Position numbers and translations under genes: made by a program. Under the pieces are notes generated by a model. That model had not been told where the DNA came from and ran no database searches. It was given only the letters and a program-made list of their open reading frames with translations. Positions 43,253 through 52,223 of a DNA stretch of 64,000 nt are shown in pieces. The DNA is from Stutzerimonas stutzeri (GTDB lineage Bacteria; Pseudomonadota; Gammaproteobacteria; Pseudomonadales; Pseudomonadaceae), in NCBI GenBank assembly GCA_002339675.1, contig DDKB01000008.1:1-64000 (forward strand), written 5' to 3'. Numbering within the stretch: the first letter of the stretch is position 1; every line of letters starts with the position of its first letter.

Positions 43253-43960
43253 TCAGCTCAGGGTTATCCAGCGCTGGTTGACCAGCAATTCGATGGGGCG
43301 GTATTCGGTCTTGTAGTTCATCTTCCGGCAGTTCTTGATCCAGTAGCCGAGGTACACGGCATTGAGTCCGAGGCGTGCTGCTTCGCCGACCTGCCACAGG
43401 ATGGCGAAGCGCCCCAGGCTGCGGCGCTCCTCGCTCGGGTCATAGAACGTATACACTGCGGAAAGACCGTTAGGCAGCAGGTCGGTCACGGCAAGTGCAA
43501 GCAGGCGCCCCTCCAGGCGGAATTCATAGAACCGCGAGAAGGGGAGGTCGCGGACGAGGAATGTGTGGAACTGGTCGCGGCTGGGCGGGTACATGTCGCC
43601 ATCGGCGTGCCGCTGTTCGATGTAGGTGGCATAGAGCGCGTAGTACTCTTCGGTGAACGAGGGCCGCACGTTGCTGACGCTCAGGTCGCTGTTTCGCTTG
43701 AGAATGCGCTTCTGCTGGCGACTGAGCTGGATGCCCTGGGCGGGGATCCGCGCGGGAATGCATGCGGTGCAACGCTGGCAGTGGGGGCGATAGAGATGAT
43801 CCCCGCTGCGCCGAAAACCCATCTCCGACAGCTCGGCATACACCTGGACGTCCATCGGCTGGCTGGGGTCGAGAAATAGCGTGGTGGCCTGCTCATCGGG
43901 CAAGTAACTGCAGGCGTGAGGCTGGGTGGCATAAAACTTGAGGCGCGCCAGTGAAGTCAT
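43253..43960 (-). CDS. bpt: Aspartate/glutamate leucyltransferase Bpt (arginyltransferase family)
   Basis: A 235-residue tRNA-dependent aminoacyl transferase that adds leucine to N-terminal Asp or Glu, creating ClpS-type degrons. The N-terminal half has the ATE signature CSYLPDEQATTLFLDPSQ and YRPHCQRCTACIPARIP (cysteines, about residues 63-72); the C-terminal half is the GNAT-like catalytic domain with FYDPSEERRSLGRFAILWQ and YLGYWI. Product specificity (Leu rather than Arg) is from family knowledge of the bacterial group. It follows aat after 52 bases. Confidence 0.93.
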   Translation of the reverse strand: MTSLARLKFYATQPHACSYLPDEQATTLFLDPSQPMDVQVYAELSEMGFRRSGDHLYRPHCQRCTACIPARIPAQGIQLSRQQKRILKRNSDLSVSNVRPSFTEEYYALYATYIEQRHADGDMYPPSRDQFHTFLVRDLPFSRFYEFRLEGRLLALAVTDLLPNGLSAVYTFYDPSEERRSLGRFAILWQVGEAARLGLNAVYLGYWIKNCRKMNYKTEYRPIELLVNQRWITLS

Positions 43961-44012
43961 GGTCAGCTCTCGAAAATCTTGGAGTCAGTGTAGGTCAGCT
44001 TGGCTTCGTCGA

Positions 44013-44693
44013 CTAGGATCCCCACTGGGTTGTGCCTGGCCCATCCAGATAACGGCTGAGCGCCTCGGCAAAGGTCGCGCGCGGGATTGCCCGAGCGCCG
44101 AAACTGGCCAAGTGCTGCGTAGGCATCTGGCAGTCAATCAGTTTGAATCCCCAGTCCCGGAGACGTTCCACCAATGTCACGAACCCCACCTTGGACGCAT
44201 CGGTCGCGCGGCTGAACATCGACTCCCCGAAGAATAGCTGACCCATTGCGAGGCCGTAGAGCCCGCCGACCAATCGCCCGTCCTGCCAGACTTCGACCGA
44301 ATGCGCCACTCCGAGCCGGTGAAGCGCAAGGTAGGCGTTCTGCATCGGTGTAGTGATCCAGGTGCCGTCGGCATAGCGGCGCGGGCCGGCACAGCCTTCG
44401 ATCACCGCTTGAAAGGCGCGGTCGAAGGTGACGGTGAAAGTTTCCTGGCGTAGCGTCTTGCGCAGGCTGCGCGACACATGCAGCTCCTCGGGGAACAGAA
44501 CCGTGCGTGGGTCGGGCGACCACCAGAGCAAGGGCTGTCCCTCCTGGTACCAGGGGAAGCAGCCGTGTCGATAGGCAGCGAGCAGCCGTTCGGGGGACAG
44601 GTCGCCGCCGGCTGCGAGCAACCCGTTGGGCTCGCGCATGGCCTTTTCGAGGGGCGGGAAGCTCAGGTCGTCCCGCTGCAGCCAGGTCAGCAT
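44013..44693 (-). CDS. aat: Leucyl/phenylalanyl-tRNA-protein transferase
   Basis: A 226-residue enzyme adding Leu or Phe to N-terminal Arg or Lys. Clear signatures are GLLAAGGDLSPERLLAAYRHGCFPWY (about residues 24-49), WWSPDPRTVLFPEELHVSRSLRKTLR, and GGLYGLAMGQLFFGESMFS. It starts the aat-bpt-infA run on the minus strand; upstream is trxB, also on the minus strand, which ends 49 bases away. Confidence 0.96.
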   Translation of the reverse strand: MLTWLQRDDLSFPPLEKAMREPNGLLAAGGDLSPERLLAAYRHGCFPWYQEGQPLLWWSPDPRTVLFPEELHVSRSLRKTLRQETFTVTFDRAFQAVIEGCAGPRRYADGTWITTPMQNAYLALHRLGVAHSVEVWQDGRLVGGLYGLAMGQLFFGESMFSRATDASKVGFVTLVERLRDWGFKLIDCQMPTQHLASFGARAIPRATFAEALSRYLDGPGTTQWGS

Positions 44694-44741
44694 ATCGATA
44701 GGCCGGAAAGGGCGGACCGTACGTCCGCCGAGAGGGGTGGG

Positions 44742-45689
44742 TTACAGATCGAGGAATTTCTCGGCATCGAGCGCAGCCATGCAGCCAGCGCCTGCGGACG
44801 TGATCGCCTGGCGATAGACATGATCGGCCACGTCGCCGGCTGCGAATACGCCCGGAATGCTGGTGCAGGTCGCATCCCCTTCGCCGCCGCCACGAATCTT
44901 CAGATAGCCATCCTTCATTTCCAGCTGACCCTGGAACAGGTCGGTGTTTGGCTTGTGGCCGATGGCAATGAACACGCCGGCCAGCTCCAGTGCCTTCTCT
45001 TCGCCGCTCAGGGTGCTCTTCAGCCGAATCCCGGTGACGCCACTGGCATCGCCCAGCACCTCTTCGAGGGTATGGTTCCAGTGCAGCCGAATGTTGCCGT
45101 TCTGCGCCTTCTCCATGATTTTGTCCTGCAGGATCTTCTCCGACCGCAGCTTGTCGCGACGGTGAACGAGGTGCACTTCCTTGGCGATGTTGGACAAGTA
45201 CAGTGCTTCCTCGACGGCAGTGTTGCCGCCGCCGATCACGGCGACCACCTGGTTGCGGTAGAAGAAGCCGTCACAGGTGGCGCATGCTGACACGCCGCGC
45301 CCGGCAAACGCTTCCTCGGACGGCAGGCCCAGGTACTGGGCCGACGCGCCGGTCGCGATGATCAGCGCATCACAGCTGTAGCTGCCACTGTCGCCCTTGA
45401 GGATGAACGGGCGCTGCTGCAGTTCAGCCGTATGGATATGGTCGAACACGATCTCGGTATCGAAGCGTTCGGCGTGCTTTTGCATCCGGACCATCAGGTC
45501 GGGGCCGGTCAGGCCCTCGACATCGCCAGGCCAGTTGTCGACTTCGGTCGTCGTGGTGAGCTGTCCGCCAGGCTGGATGCCGGTGATCATCAACGGCTTC
45601 AGGTTGGCGCGCGCCGCATACACCGCGGCGGTATATCCGGCCGGGCCCGAGCCAAGGATGATCAGACGTGAATGCTTGACTTCATTCAT
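44742..45689 (-). CDS. trxB: Thioredoxin reductase
   Basis: A 315-residue FAD/NADPH disulfide reductase. The FAD loop is GSGPAGYTAAVYAARA (residues 13-28), the redox centre is C136-A-T-C139 (SACATCDGFFY), the NADPH loop is GGGNTAVEEALYLS, and GVFAAGDVAD binds FAD at the C-terminus. It reduces thioredoxin, the electron donor of CysH. It is divergent from ftsK. Confidence 0.96.
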   Translation of the reverse strand: MNEVKHSRLIILGSGPAGYTAAVYAARANLKPLMITGIQPGGQLTTTTEVDNWPGDVEGLTGPDLMVRMQKHAERFDTEIVFDHIHTAELQQRPFILKGDSGSYSCDALIIATGASAQYLGLPSEEAFAGRGVSACATCDGFFYRNQVVAVIGGGNTAVEEALYLSNIAKEVHLVHRRDKLRSEKILQDKIMEKAQNGNIRLHWNHTLEEVLGDASGVTGIRLKSTLSGEEKALELAGVFIAIGHKPNTDLFQGQLEMKDGYLKIRGGGEGDATCTSIPGVFAAGDVADHVYRQAITSAGAGCMAALDAEKFLDL

Positions 45690-45905
45690 AAAAAGCCCTC
45701 ATAAGCCTTTGTTGCCATTAAGGAAGCGTGCTGCAATCGAGGCACGTCAAAAAAACTGGCGTTTATGCTACACCGAAGCATCGAGAAAAGCCCAAACCGG
45801 CACGGAACCGGCATGCCATCGAGTCGACAAACCCGTACAATGCCGAGGTTCTGGCTGATTACGGTTCTCACAGAGCGCGCCCCAGGGCGCAGGAAATAAA
45901 GCGTT
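45690..45905. promoter_or_regulatory. trxB/ftsK divergent promoter region
   Basis: A 216-bp spacer. TACAAT at 45836-45841 is a five-of-six -10 box for ftsK, with no good -35 at the right distance. AGGAAATAAAGCGTT precedes the ftsK TTG. No -10 for trxB could be assigned. Confidence 0.4.
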
Positions 45906-48311
45906 TTGAAGAATACCTCCTCTCCCGCGCCAGCTTCCGTCTGGCGACAGCAACTGCACTACCGTCTCAAGGAAGGCGCGTTGATCGCGCTCGGTGCGTT
46001 GTGCGCCTACCTGTGGATGGCGTTGCTGACCTACGATCCAGCCGACCCGGGCTGGACCCATACCAGCAATGTCCAGCATGTGCAGAACGCCGCCGGTCGG
46101 GCGGGTGCCTGGTTCGCCGACGTGCTGTTCATGGCACTGGGCTATTTCGCGTTTCTGTTCCCCTTGCTGCTGGCGATCAAGACGTGGCAGGTATTCCGAG
46201 CACGTCACCAGCCCTGGAGCTGGAACGGCTGGCTGTTTTCCTGGCGGCTGATCGGGCTGGTGTTCCTGGTCCTGTCCGGCTCCGCGCTGGCATATATCCA
46301 CTTTCAGTTCGCCAACAACCTCCCGGCTTCGGCGGGCGGCGCCCTCGGCGAAAGCCTGGGGCAGCTGGCAGAGGCCGCCCTCAACGTGCAGGGCAGCACG
46401 CTGCTGTTGCTCGCGTTCTTCCTGTTTGGCCTGACGGTATTCACCGACCTGTCTTGGTTCAAGGTTATGGATCTGACCGGCAAGATCACGCTGGATTTGA
46501 TGGAGCTGATCCACAGCGGCTTCAATCGTTGGTGGTCAGCTCGCAACGAGCGCAAGCAAGTCGTCGCTCAACTGCGCGAGGCCGACGAGGTAGTCAACGA
46601 AGTTGCCGGTTCGCTGGCCGATCAGCGCGAGCGGGCCAAGGTCAAGGAGCGGCTGCTCGAGCGCGAGGAGTCGCTGAGCAAGCACATGAGCGAGCGCGAT
46701 AAACGGCCGGCGCCGGTCATTCCTCCGGCTGCCCCGTCGAAACCTGCCGAACCGAGCAAGCGCGTGCTCAAGGAAAAGCAGGCCAGCCTGTTTGTCGATC
46801 CGCTGATCGAGGGCAGCGTGCCCCCCCTGTCATTGCTGGATGTCGCCGAGAAACAGCAGAAGCAGTATTCGCCCGAATCCCTGGAGGCCATGTCCCGGCT
46901 GCTGGAAATCAAGCTGAAGGAATTCGGCGTCGAGGTCATCGTCGAGTCCGTTCACCCGGGTCCGGTGATCACCCGTTTCGAAATACAGCCGGCTGCTGGC
47001 GTCAAGGTGAGCCGGATTTCAAACCTGGCGAAGGACCTCGCGCGTTCGCTGGCGGTGATCAGCGTTCGCGTGGTCGAAGTCATCCCTGGCAAGACCACCG
47101 TCGGTATCGAGATTCCCAATGAGGATCGCCAGATTGTGCGCTTCTCTGAGGTGTTGTCGTCGGCGCCCTATGATGAAGCCAGGTCGCCGGTCACCATCGC
47201 GCTCGGTCACGATATCGGCGGCAAACCCGTGATTGCCGACCTGGCGAAGATGCCGCACTTGCTGGTCGCAGGGACCACCGGTTCGGGCAAGTCGGTAGGG
47301 GTTAACGCCATGATCCTGTCGATCCTGTTCAAGTCGACGCCGGAGGACGCGCGGCTGATCATGATCGATCCGAAGATGCTGGAACTGTCGATCTACGAGG
47401 GAATTCCGCATCTGTTGTGCCCGGTCGTCACCGACATGAAGGAGGCGGCGAACGCGCTGCGCTGGAGCGTCGCGGAAATGGAGCGCCGCTACAAGCTGAT
47501 GGCGGCAATGGGGGTGCGCAACCTGGCCGGCTTCAACCGCAAGGTCAAGGAGGCCGAGGAGGCCGGGACGCCGCTAACCGATCCGCTGTATCGCCGTGAA
47601 AGCATGGAAGACGAGGCGCCGCTGCTGAAGAAGCTGCCGACCATCGTTGTGGTGGTGGACGAGTTCGCCGACATGATGATGATCGTCGGCAAGAAGGTCG
47701 AAGAGCTTATCGCCCGTATTGCCCAAAAGGCGCGAGCGGCGGGCATCCACCTGATCCTGGCGACCCAGCGACCGTCGGTCGACGTGATCACCGGACTGAT
47801 CAAGGCGAACATTCCGACGCGCATGGCCTTTCAGGTTTCCAGCAAGATCGACTCGCGCACCATTCTTGACCAGGGAGGTGCCGAGCAGTTGCTTGGTCAT
47901 GGTGACATGCTCTATCTGCCGCCCGGCACTGGTTTGCCGATTCGTGTGCATGGCGCATTTGTCTCTGACGAAGAAGTACACCGGGTCGTCGAGGCCTGGA
48001 AGGCGCGCGGCGCGCCCGACTACATCGAGGAGATCCTCGTCGGCGCTGAAGATGCCGGTGGCGGCTTTGACGGTGGTGGTGGCGACAGCGGTGGCGGTGA
48101 GGGCAGCGAAGAAGATCCGCTGTACGACGAGGCCGTGCGCTTCGTGACCGAAAGTCGTCGCGCGTCGATTTCCGCGGTGCAGCGCAAGCTCAAGATCGGT
48201 TACAACCGCGCCGCCCGGATGATCGAAGCCATGGAAATGGCCGGCGTCGTCACGTCGATGAATACCAACGGCTCGCGCGAAGTCCTCGCGCCGCCTCCCA
48301 CCCGCGACTAA
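45906..48311 (+). CDS. ftsK: DNA translocase FtsK
   Basis: An 801-residue septal DNA pump. The first about 200 residues hold four membrane helices (IALGALCAYLWMALL, ALGYFAFLFPLLLAI, LIGLVFLVLSGSALA, LLLLAFFLFGLTVF); a charged linker (about 210-300) follows; the alpha-beta motor domain (about 320-660) has Walker A TTGSGKSVGV and Walker B IVVVVDEFADMM; the gamma winged helix (about 735-800, LYDEAVRFVTESRRASISAVQRKLKIGYNRA) reads KOPS sites and contacts XerD. A glycine-rich segment (GGGFDGGGGDSGGG) precedes gamma. The linker is short compared with E. coli (1329 residues). The start is TTG 45906. Confidence 0.95.
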   Translation: MKNTSSPAPASVWRQQLHYRLKEGALIALGALCAYLWMALLTYDPADPGWTHTSNVQHVQNAAGRAGAWFADVLFMALGYFAFLFPLLLAIKTWQVFRARHQPWSWNGWLFSWRLIGLVFLVLSGSALAYIHFQFANNLPASAGGALGESLGQLAEAALNVQGSTLLLLAFFLFGLTVFTDLSWFKVMDLTGKITLDLMELIHSGFNRWWSARNERKQVVAQLREADEVVNEVAGSLADQRERAKVKERLLEREESLSKHMSERDKRPAPVIPPAAPSKPAEPSKRVLKEKQASLFVDPLIEGSVPPLSLLDVAEKQQKQYSPESLEAMSRLLEIKLKEFGVEVIVESVHPGPVITRFEIQPAAGVKVSRISNLAKDLARSLAVISVRVVEVIPGKTTVGIEIPNEDRQIVRFSEVLSSAPYDEARSPVTIALGHDIGGKPVIADLAKMPHLLVAGTTGSGKSVGVNAMILSILFKSTPEDARLIMIDPKMLELSIYEGIPHLLCPVVTDMKEAANALRWSVAEMERRYKLMAAMGVRNLAGFNRKVKEAEEAGTPLTDPLYRRESMEDEAPLLKKLPTIVVVVDEFADMMMIVGKKVEELIARIAQKARAAGIHLILATQRPSVDVITGLIKANIPTRMAFQVSSKIDSRTILDQGGAEQLLGHGDMLYLPPGTGLPIRVHGAFVSDEEVHRVVEAWKARGAPDYIEEILVGAEDAGGGFDGGGGDSGGGEGSEEDPLYDEAVRFVTESRRASISAVQRKLKIGYNRAARMIEAMEMAGVVTSMNTNGSREVLAPPPTRD

Positions 48312-48327
48312 TCGCCCCGAGGGACTC

Positions 48328-48954
48328 ATGCATTTGATACGCGTGCTGTTTGCATCCGCTCTGTTGTTCACCGTTCTGCCGGCACAGGCCGACCAGACGG
48401 CGTCCGCCGAGCGCCTGACCGGTCTGCTGCAGAAGGCGCAGACGCTCACCGGGCGCTTTTCCCAGTTGTCGCTCGATGGCACTGGCACCGAGTTGCAGGA
48501 AACATCCGGTGAAATGGCGCTCAAGCGGCCCGGACAGTTCCGTTGGCACACCGACGAGCCCATGGAGCAGTTGCTCGTGTCCAATGGCAAGAAAGTCTGG
48601 CTGTACGACCCGGACCTCGAGCAGGTCACCATCCAATCCCTCGACCAGCGCCTGACCCATACGCCTGCACTGCTGTTGTCCGGCGACGTGTCCGCCATCA
48701 GCGAAAACTTCGAGATCTCGCACAAGGAAGCCGGCGACGTCGTCGACTTCACGCTGACACCCAAGGCCAAGGACACCTTGTTCGATACGCTGCGGCTGTC
48801 GTTCCGGGGCGATGTCATTAACGACATGCAGATGGTCGATGGCGTGGGCCAGCGCACCAATATCCTGTTTCAGGGCGTCAAGCTGAACGAGCCGTTGAAG
48901 GATGGGCTGTTCACCTTCGACATTCCCAAGGGAACCGACGTAATCGCCGAGTAA
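48328..48954 (+). CDS. lolA: Outer-membrane lipoprotein chaperone LolA
   Basis: A 208-residue periplasmic carrier taking lipoproteins from LolCDE to LolB. The signal peptide is about residues 1-22 (VLFASALLFTVLPAQA-D). LTGRFSQLSLDGTG, GQFRWHTDEPMEQLLVSNGKKVWLYDPDLEQVTIQ are typical of the hydrophobic half-barrel, with Trp and Arg lining residues. It follows ftsK by 16 bases, as in E. coli (ftsK-lolA-rarA-serS). Confidence 0.96.
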   Translation: MHLIRVLFASALLFTVLPAQADQTASAERLTGLLQKAQTLTGRFSQLSLDGTGTELQETSGEMALKRPGQFRWHTDEPMEQLLVSNGKKVWLYDPDLEQVTIQSLDQRLTHTPALLLSGDVSAISENFEISHKEAGDVVDFTLTPKAKDTLFDTLRLSFRGDVINDMQMVDGVGQRTNILFQGVKLNEPLKDGLFTFDIPKGTDVIAE

Positions 48955-49026
48955 TCGCAAGCTGCATTCAACCAACGACACGGCCTGCTTTCTGCGGGCC
49001 GTTCGCCTGAGAGACCGCCGTCGCCG

Positions 49027-50352
49027 ATGGACCTGTTCAACCGCGAGCCCGTAGCGCAACCCCTGGCCGCCCGGCTGCGTGCCGCCAGCCTGGACGAGTA
49101 CGTGGGGCAGGAGCATCTGCTGGCGCGCGGTAAGCCGCTGCGCGAGGCGCTGGAGCAGGGCGCGCTGCACTCGATGGTGTTCTGGGGACCGCCGGGTGTC
49201 GGCAAGACGACACTGGCCAGGTTGCTGGCTAAGGTGTCCGACGCCCATTTCGAGACCGTGTCGGCGGTGCTGGCCGGTGTCAAGGAGATTCGTCAGGCGG
49301 TGGAGATTGCCAAGCAGCAGGCCGCCCAGTACGGCCGTCGGACCATCCTGTTCGTCGACGAGGTGCATCGGTTCAACAAGTCCCAGCAGGATGCGTTCCT
49401 GCCCTACGTCGAGGACGGCACGCTGATCTTCATCGGTGCGACCACCGAGAATCCTTCGTTCGAATTGAACAACGCCTTGCTGTCGCGCGCCCGCGTCTAC
49501 GTGCTCAAGAGCCTGGACGAAGCCGCGCTGCGCAGGCTGGTCGCGCGCGCGCTGAGCGAAGCCAAAGGGCTCGGGGACCTGCGCCTGAGCCTGCCGGAAG
49601 AAAGCTTCCAGATCCTCATGGCCGCCGCCGATGGCGATGGGCGCCGGTTGCTCAACCTGCTGGAGAACGCGTCGGACCTGGCCGAAGAGGGCGGCGAGAT
49701 CAGCGTCGAGCTGCTCCAGGACCTGCTCGGTGACAGCCGGCGCCGTTTCGACAAGGGCGGCGAGGCCTTCTACGATCAGATTTCGGCACTGCACAAGTCG
49801 GTGCGCGGTTCGAACCCGGATGCCTCGCTGTACTGGTTTGCGCGGATGATCGACGGCGGCTGCGACCCGCTGTACATCGCCAGGCGCGTGGTGCGCATGG
49901 CCAGCGAAGAGGTTGGCAACGCCGATCCCCGGGCAATCGCGCTGTGCCTGTCGGCCTGGGATGTGCAGGAGCGCCTCGGCAGCCCCGAAGGGGAGCTGGC
50001 CGTCGCCCAAGCGATCGTCTACCTGGCCTGCGCGCCGAAGAGCAACGCCGTATACAGCGCCTTCAATGCGGCGATGCGCGACGTCCGTGAAAACGGCTCG
50101 CAGGAAGTGCCGTTGCACTTGCGCAATGCCCCGACCCGGCTGATGAAGGAGCTGGGCTACGGCAACGAATACCGCTATGCCCATGACGAGCCCGATGCGT
50201 ACGCCGCCGGCGAGGATTACTTTCCCGAGGCGCTCGAGCCGCGCCGTTACTACCAGCCGGTGCCGCGCGGGTTGGAAAGCAAGATCCGCGAAAAGCTCGA
50301 GCACCTGGCACGCCTGGACCGGGAAAGCGCCCGGCAACGGAGGAAGCCATGA
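49027..50352 (+). CDS. rarA: Replication-associated recombination protein RarA (MgsA)
   Basis: A 441-residue AAA+ ATPase related to clamp loaders, acting at stalled replication forks. It has LDEYVGQEHLL, Walker A GPPGVGKTT (about residues 56-64), Walker B FVDEVHRFNKSQQDAFL and the sensor IGATTENPSFELN; the C-terminal tetramerisation domain includes GGCDPLYIARRVVRMASEEVG. The crcB ATG overlaps its stop (ATGA), so the two are coupled. Confidence 0.96.
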   Translation: MDLFNREPVAQPLAARLRAASLDEYVGQEHLLARGKPLREALEQGALHSMVFWGPPGVGKTTLARLLAKVSDAHFETVSAVLAGVKEIRQAVEIAKQQAAQYGRRTILFVDEVHRFNKSQQDAFLPYVEDGTLIFIGATTENPSFELNNALLSRARVYVLKSLDEAALRRLVARALSEAKGLGDLRLSLPEESFQILMAAADGDGRRLLNLLENASDLAEEGGEISVELLQDLLGDSRRRFDKGGEAFYDQISALHKSVRGSNPDASLYWFARMIDGGCDPLYIARRVVRMASEEVGNADPRAIALCLSAWDVQERLGSPEGELAVAQAIVYLACAPKSNAVYSAFNAAMRDVRENGSQEVPLHLRNAPTRLMKELGYGNEYRYAHDEPDAYAAGEDYFPEALEPRRYYQPVPRGLESKIREKLEHLARLDRESARQRRKP

Positions 50353-50723
50353 TCCGGCTGATCGTGTCCGTCGCTGCAGGTGGCGTGCTCGGTACGCTGA
50401 TTCGTTTCGGCGTATCGACCTGGGTGTCGAACCAATGGCCCCGGCACTTCTATCTGGCGACGCTGGCGGTCAACCTGCTCGGTTGCCTGCTGATCGGCTT
50501 TCTCTACGCGGCATTCCTGCAGCGCCCGGATCTCTCGACGGAGTTGCGCAGCGCCTTGATCGTGGGCTTTCTCGGCGCGCTGACAACCTTTTCCAGCTTT
50601 TCCCTGGACGGCCTGCGACTGCTGGAAAGCGGGCAGGTCGCCACGGCGTTCGGTTATATCGGCGTGAGCGTTCTGGGTGGCCTGTTGGCCGCCTGGGCCG
50701 GGCTCGCGCTTGCCAGGTTATGA
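50349..50723 (+). CDS. crcB: Fluoride exporter CrcB (Fluc)
   Basis: A 124-residue inner-membrane fluoride channel with four helices (about residues 3-18, 32-54, 66-88, 98-122). The fluoride-pore signature GFLGALTTFSSFSLD is at about 74-88 and VNLLGCLLIGF at about 39-49. AGGAGG lies before ATG 50349 inside rarA. No fluoride riboswitch is seen upstream, because the gene is transcribed with rarA. Confidence 0.95.
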   Translation: MIRLIVSVAAGGVLGTLIRFGVSTWVSNQWPRHFYLATLAVNLLGCLLIGFLYAAFLQRPDLSTELRSALIVGFLGALTTFSSFSLDGLRLLESGQVATAFGYIGVSVLGGLLAAWAGLALARL

Positions 50724-50795
50724 AGCCGGACCGGATCACAGTAAACTCGGCGTCCGCTTCGCCTTTGTTCACCGCTTTCACAGACGAGACCCACC

Positions 50796-52076
50796 ATGCT
50801 TGATTCGAAACTGGTACGCACACAGCTGCAGGACGTGGCAGAGCGCCTCGCGACTCGCGGCTACCAGCTGGATGTGGCGCGTATCGAGGCGCTGGAGGCT
50901 CAGCGCAAGACCGTGCAGACCCGCACCGAGCAACTCCAGGCCGAGCGCAACGCGCGTTCAAAATCCATTGGCCAGGCCAAGCAGCGGGGTGAGGACATCG
51001 CGCCATTGCTGGCGGACGTCGATCGCATGGGGTCCGAGCTGGAGGCCGGCAAAGTGGAGCTCGAGGGTATCCAGGCCGAGCTTGACCAATTGATGCTCAG
51101 CTTGCCAAACCTGCCCCATGAGTCGGTGCCGGTCGGTAAGGACGAGGACGATAACGTCGAGGTTCGTCGCTGGGGCACGCCCCGGGTGTTCGATTTCGAC
51201 GTGCAGGACCACGTCGCGCTGGGAGAGCGCAACGGCTGGCTGGATTTCGAGACCGCCGCCAAGCTGTCGGGCGCTCGCTTCGCCCTGATGCGCGGCCCGA
51301 TCGCGCGCCTGCACCGTGCGCTTGCGCAGTTCATGCTCGACCTGCACACCCGCGAGCATGGTTATGAGGAGGCGTATACGCCCTATCTGGTGCAGGCGCC
51401 TGCGCTGCAGGGCACCGGGCAGTTGCCGAAGTTCGAAGAGGATCTGTTCAAGATCGGCCGCGAGAACGAAGCCGATCTGTACCTGATCCCGACGGCCGAG
51501 GTGTCGCTGACCAATATCGTCGCCGGCGAGATCCTCGATGCCAGGCAGCTGCCGCTCAAGTTCGTCGCGCACACACCGTGCTTTCGCAGTGAAGCCGGCG
51601 CGTCGGGCCGCGACACGCGCGGCATGATCCGTCAGCACCAGTTCGACAAGGTCGAAATGGTGCAGATCGTCGAGCCCAGCCAGTCGTTCGAGGCCTTGGA
51701 GGGGCTGACCGCCAATGCCGAGAAGGTGCTGCAGCTGCTCGGCTTGCCGTATCGGGTCCTGGCGCTGTGCACCGGCGACATGGGCTTCGGTGCCACCAAG
51801 ACCTACGACCTCGAAGTCTGGGTGCCGAGCCAGGACAAGTATCGCGAGATATCGTCCTGCTCCAACTGTGGCGATTTCCAGGCACGGCGCATGCAGGCGC
51901 GTTATCGCAATCCGCAGACCGGCAAGCCGGAACTGGTCCACACGCTGAACGGCTCGGGTCTGGCCGTGGGCCGGACCCTGGTTGCCGTGCTGGAAAACTA
52001 TCAGCAGGCGGACGGAAGCATTCAGGTACCGGACGTGCTCAAGCCCTACATGGGCGGTCTCGAGACCCTCGGCTGA
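50796..52076 (+). CDS. serS: Seryl-tRNA synthetase
   Basis: A 426-residue class II synthetase. The N-terminal coiled-coil tRNA-binding arm spans about residues 30-100; motif 2 includes FRSEAGASGRDTRGMIRQHQFDKVEM and motif 3 is LNGSGLAVGRTLVAVLEN. It charges the tRNA-Ser encoded at 57974-58063 among others. It is the last gene of the conserved ftsK-lolA-rarA-(crcB)-serS run. Confidence 0.97.
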   Translation: MLDSKLVRTQLQDVAERLATRGYQLDVARIEALEAQRKTVQTRTEQLQAERNARSKSIGQAKQRGEDIAPLLADVDRMGSELEAGKVELEGIQAELDQLMLSLPNLPHESVPVGKDEDDNVEVRRWGTPRVFDFDVQDHVALGERNGWLDFETAAKLSGARFALMRGPIARLHRALAQFMLDLHTREHGYEEAYTPYLVQAPALQGTGQLPKFEEDLFKIGRENEADLYLIPTAEVSLTNIVAGEILDARQLPLKFVAHTPCFRSEAGASGRDTRGMIRQHQFDKVEMVQIVEPSQSFEALEGLTANAEKVLQLLGLPYRVLALCTGDMGFGATKTYDLEVWVPSQDKYREISSCSNCGDFQARRMQARYRNPQTGKPELVHTLNGSGLAVGRTLVAVLENYQQADGSIQVPDVLKPYMGGLETLG

Positions 52077-52223
52077 TCCCTTGCGCAGCGGCCCCAGCGC
52101 GCGTCGCAGGGGTCGTCACGGCCTGTCGCCAAGTGCTTGGCAGGACTGCTTGATTCTCGACAAGGGCTGGCTCCGCGGTAATCGCTGAGATGGCTTTACC
52201 TCATCCGTCACCAGGACTCGCCC

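Noticed and set aside
50349..50723. Fluoride riboswitch upstream of crcB
   Set aside because: crcB starts inside the end of rarA and has no leader of its own in which a riboswitch could fold.
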